The notes beneath the pieces were generated by a model. That model was given only the letters and a program-made list of their open reading frames with translations. It had not been told where the DNA came from and did no database searches. Below are positions 60,533-64,000 of a stretch of 64,000 nucleotides of DNA, piece by piece. How positions within the stretch are numbered: position 1 is the first letter of the stretch; each line of letters opens with the position of its first letter. The position numbers and the translations under genes are program-made. This DNA is from Casuarius casuarius. Lineage: Eukaryota; Chordata; Aves; Casuariiformes; Casuariidae. The stretch is taken from contig PTFA01000011.1 of the NCBI GenBank assembly GCA_003342895.1, positions 9,896,778 through 9,960,777 on the forward strand. Direction: 5' to 3'.

Positions 60533-61499
60533 CATATATCAAATGATAGCACTATTATGTCTTTGAAAGAGCTAACAGAGTTAAGGTTAATGGGCTATCT
60601 GCTCTCATTGGAGCCTGAACCAAGCTGTAGAGTTCAGACCTTAGTACTGGCTATTTCGCAGACAGGTGAGAAGTCTGGGCTCTTTAATCTTGGCATCTTG
60701 GATGTGGAGGTGAGGTTGTTGCCCTGGGAGACACTCTCAGGAAAATGTGGCTCACGATCATTGTCCTCATTCCTCCAGACTGATGTCTGGATTGAAGGAC
60801 CAAACCCTTGTTCAAAACCCTTTTGCTCCAAGAACATAGGCTCTTCCTTTCAACCTAAAACAGAGCAGCTGTCAGCACCATGGCTGTTCCTCTGGCACTG
60901 GAGTCCTTCCATTCAGTTGGGCACAGCAGAAAAGGCCACGATCAGCCTCCTTCCCCAGCTTCTCAAAGCTGAACTCCTCATGTGTCAATAAGAAGTGATG
61001 TATCTGGATGAAAGAAATATATTTCTTCAACACTTCATTGCTTCCCATTATCACCAGACATTAGTTTTGGCTGCTTATAGAGTGCGGTGCCGTAAACAAA
61101 CCCAGGAACGCAAGGTGCACAGAGTTGCTGTACTCACTAATGGCTGTAGGCTTCCTGCTATCCCGGGTATGGCATGTTCTGCCTTGCTTTTCGCTTTCCC
61201 CGGAATCCCAAACCTACTATTTCCAGCTCTTTCTACTTATAGGAAGGAGACTTTTAGTCCAGAATCTGTAATGAGTTCTTAGGAAGAGCACAGATGCAAA
61301 CCCTGCTAGCAAAGGAGACTGAATACCTGACAGTGAGGACTTGGAAGAGGATCCTGGGGAGTCTCCAAAAACAAGGACCTGAACAGCTGTGAAATGGGGG
61401 ACAGGGACAGATGACCTAAGCAACCTGTCTGTGCCTCTGCTTTCGGGAGCTGTCACCACTTGAAAGTGGCACCAGCATTATGCTTTGAGCTGGGCTGAG
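60533..61499. other. Non-coding stretch, no gene seen
   Basis: It carries a 144-codon plus-strand frame at 60557-60991 and a 95-codon one at 60995-61282. Neither has a recognisable domain and antisense frames are open as well. Treated as chance. Confidence 0.6.
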
Positions 61500-61870
61500 A
61501 AAACAAAAGCACATTAATCGAGAATAATCTTCTCTCGATTTCCCAAACCGCTGGCTATCACTGCATCGACTTAATTAATTGTTAACATCTATGTAATTAA
61601 GCAGTAACACAAATGATTCCCTCTTGGTGCTGATGAAAATAATGAATAACAATCATGGCTGCTTTGTTTCACAGCACTAATCTGTTTTGAAATATACATT
61701 GATTTTATTTTGATTAGGACTAAACCTAGTTTCCACTCTGCAAATAAACCTCTCTGATTTGAGCAAATTGCTGTTGGCATTTACATTATGATAATCAGCT
61801 CAGAATCCATCTGATCAGCTGCTTTCTTACTGTGTGTCATTTGCTTACTTCTTAGTCCACTATAATTATG
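61500..61870. promoter_or_regulatory. Candidate homeodomain-rich conserved enhancer
   Basis: This is the densest cluster of TAAT-type cores in the window: 'gacttaattaattgttaac', 'tatgtaattaagcag', 'ttttgattaggac', 'cattatgataatcag' and 'tataattatgatg'. Other cores include 'atttgagcaaattg' and 'gtcatttgctt'. There are no simple repeats, no CR1 and no long frame. An 8-bp inverted repeat, 'aatcgaga' (61516-61523) and 'tctcgatt' (61533-61540), sits at its left end. The texture is that of deeply conserved developmental enhancers of vertebrates; conservation itself is not measurable here. Confidence 0.35.
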
Positions 61871-63978
61871 ATGTTGTACTTTGGAATATTTAATTATGGC
61901 CTCCTTTCTTCTTTGCTTTATGATTCACATTTTCCTTATCACCATCATTATCCATGAACTACTCAGTACCTCTGCAACCACCACACTGGCTCATGCAGGT
62001 TTGTTCTCAAATGCTGATTTTACACTTGTGCAGCTGACAATGCTTCAGACAACCCGGTGGGCTGCCTTCCCCAAGGAAAACTCACATCTCAGTTACAAAG
62101 CTCTGGCAAGAATGGAAATTTGTAAAGATCTCACCCCCCAAAAAAGCAAAAATCACATGTTCATTTTGCATGGATTCCTAGTGTGTCCCTGACCTCTTTG
62201 GAAAATCCCAGCTAGTCAGCGGGAGCCAAGTACAAAATTGCCTCAAAAATACCTTGCAATGATTTCTCCTGAGCTGCTCCTGCCTCTGACCCAGCCTCCC
62301 TCAGCTTCCCCAGTCACCCCATGCTCAGCCCTCCCCACACCGCAGAGGGGACGGCCCTGGCTGTCCTAGGCAGGAGCTTGACCCTGTTGAGCACAGCAGG
62401 GGTGGGTACCTGCATTTGGATCACAGCTCTGCCACTGCCACTGTACCTACAATCACTGTATTCCAGTATTTCATTATATCTGGCTTTTTTATGCTGAATG
62501 TTTTTAGGGCAGAGTGCATATCTGGCATTGCTGAGATATTTTTTCCTTCTCAGTTTTGAACTCTTCATTTGAATTATTCAGAACATTCAGTTCTGGCATT
62601 TTCTAAATGACACTTCTTTCTGTTTGAGATTACTTCTTTCTTTTCATTCAATGTTTATTTTGATTTTTCTTAGAGGTGAAACACATCATCTTCAGCAATT
62701 CTGTTTTCAGCTTTTCCATTTCAAATGATCACAAAACATCTGTTTTTCTTTTGAACTGGAAGACAACTTACTTGCAAAATTTCAGATCAGCCGAGGAATC
62801 GAGTAAGTTTTTGGTCCAAAAAGTTTAACCAATATTTTTATGATACTCTTATGGCAAAGTGTTTCAATCATTCTTTGTCAAGATAATTTTCCTGTCATCA
62901 TAAGCCAAACTATCCAACAAAGATTTTATTTCTGATGTCAAGAAATGTTTTAAGTTTTCCAAGATCCTAGGCTGGGAACACTGCAGGCCTCAGCATGGTA
63001 GGAAGTGCTGAGGAGGTTGTATTACCTTCCGCTGGCCTTATTTCAAGAAGTGAGAACAGCATTTCTCTTCTTAAAACCTGGTTCTCTCCCTTTGCTGATC
63101 CCCTCGCCTTTCCTCAGACTCCGCTCCAGCTCTCCTCATGCTTATCAGCACTGTAGGGAGGCAGAGAAGTGGCAGGGGCAGACAGCCCCGTGGGGTGCCA
63201 TGTCTGACCCCCAGCTGCCACCTCCCCCTCAGTCGTGTTTCGGCACAGGAATACGCAGGGAGAGAGGTCCACAGCTGTAACAGGGGCAGCGCTTTCCCTT
63301 CAGGAACGGGTGGTGGCTGTCAGAAGTAAGCAGCTCCATTGACTCCAGTCGAGCTAAGTGTCGTGCTCCGAGTGCTGATGCTGCCTTAACTCAGCACTAA
63401 CGTACTCTGTGTGTCGCCTGCACCCTGCGCTGATATGCAGCAACACAAGGTGAAGAACTTAGTAGCTGTGGGAAAACAGCCCTGAGGTCGTGCATGAAAG
63501 GAAGTTCAGTGTCATGCAAGAGAGAAAGGCAACCTTAAAGAAACCCTCAAAAGACACTTCACAAGGACTGTATTCACTTCTCAGGCATTCAAAGCTGACC
63601 CAGCCCAGGCACCTGAATGCAGGCTGGAGAGGTCATCCACAGCTGGAAATGAGATGACTACAGTCTGTGCCAGCTCCCTCAAATTTTAAGAGCCTGGATC
63701 ATGGTCACATATAAGCAGACAAAGTCCAACAGCATCACTAGAGCATCCCTTTCCACCAGAGGACAACTAGGCCAAGGAATTCTGGACATTGTGTTTCACC
63801 CCCAAAATCAGGAAACCTAAGAACTTAAGCATAGATAATGTAAGCTGCTTATCTATGTGGCTGGGACGGGAAAAAAGGGTGCTTTTTTTTTTTACAATAA
63901 CATCAACCATTTCATCATCATGTAGTCCCACCAGTAGATGTGAGATAGCTTTATGATCAAACTGGCATCAGAATTCAG
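61871..63978. other. Non-coding stretch, no gene seen
   Basis: The largest frames are 103 codons (61881-62192, starting with a hydrophobic Leu/Ile-rich run of about 25 residues) and 91 codons (63005-63280). Neither is recognised. The first could mimic a signal anchor but has no flanking gene structure. T10 lies near 63883. Confidence 0.6.
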
Positions 63979-64000
63979 GTGTGGAAACTGAGGCACTGCA
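63979..64000 (+). mobile_element. Possible start of a MIR-like SINE cut by the window edge
   Basis: The last bases 'tgtggaaactgaggcactgc' closely resemble the MIR phrase 'gaggaaactgaggcacagag'. Only some 20 bp are inside the window, so the call depends on the sequence beyond it. Confidence 0.35.

Noticed and set aside
61881..62192. 103-codon frame with a hydrophobic N-terminal stretch resembling a signal anchor
   Set aside because: A single AT-rich hydrophobic run is common by chance (Leu/Ile/Phe codons); the rest shows no domain and there is no gene context.
1..64000. CRISPR arrays, prokaryotic operons, rRNA or tRNA genes
   Set aside because: No regularly spaced repeats with spacers, no dense same-strand coding and no recognisable tRNA or rRNA core seen anywhere; the genome texture is vertebrate.

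Overview
The window reads as vertebrate nuclear DNA, most likely avian (a sauropsid at least). It is moderately AT-rich, CpG-poor and has no operon-like coding density. The longest ATG-to-stop frame is 192 codons, and none of the frames matches a protein family I recognise. The clearest clue to the organism is the repeat content. There are three decayed CR1 non-LTR retrotransposon fragments, about 6.19-6.81 kb (+), 13.88-14.06 kb (-) and 41.99-42.21 kb (-). There are also traces that resemble MIR/CORE-SINE and short palindromic repeats of amniotes. No young full-length transposon is visible and overall repeat density is low, which fits a bird better than a turtle, crocodilian or mammal. The species cannot be named from the sequence.

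Layout: 1-6 kb is gene-free, with two faint palindromic repeat relics near 2.1-2.46 kb and a perfect 13-bp hairpin near 5.76 kb. The best CR1 copy lies at 6.2-6.8 kb. From 6.8 to 31 kb the DNA is gene-poor, with the second CR1, small tandem repeats, MIR/L2-like relics near 21.4-21.9 kb and stretches that look like conserved non-coding DNA (16.6-17.3 and 22.0-22.2 kb). A small CpG cluster lies at 31.44-31.63 kb. A (TG)n/(CG)n tract is at 38.95-39.01 kb, followed by a 32-bp palindrome touching a MIR-like SINE at 39.77-39.93 kb. The third CR1, which still carries a readable reverse-transcriptase FADD motif on the minus strand, is at 42.0-42.2 kb.

The only segment I would put forward as possible host coding sequence is a terminal-exon-like frame at 47,629-47,855 (+). 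It has a good splice acceptor and a Cys-containing tail of about 75 codons, but I do not recognise the product. At 57.6-58.2 kb is a possible retroelement/LTR-derived segment next to a 47-bp repeat unit and a G12 run. At 60.5 kb is a perfect 29-nt palindrome. The 61.5-61.87 kb segment is the best candidate for a homeodomain-rich conserved enhancer.

Taken together, this is an intergenic or long-intron stretch of a vertebrate chromosome. I found no convincing novel multi-gene system, CRISPR array, prokaryotic operon, rRNA or tRNA gene.
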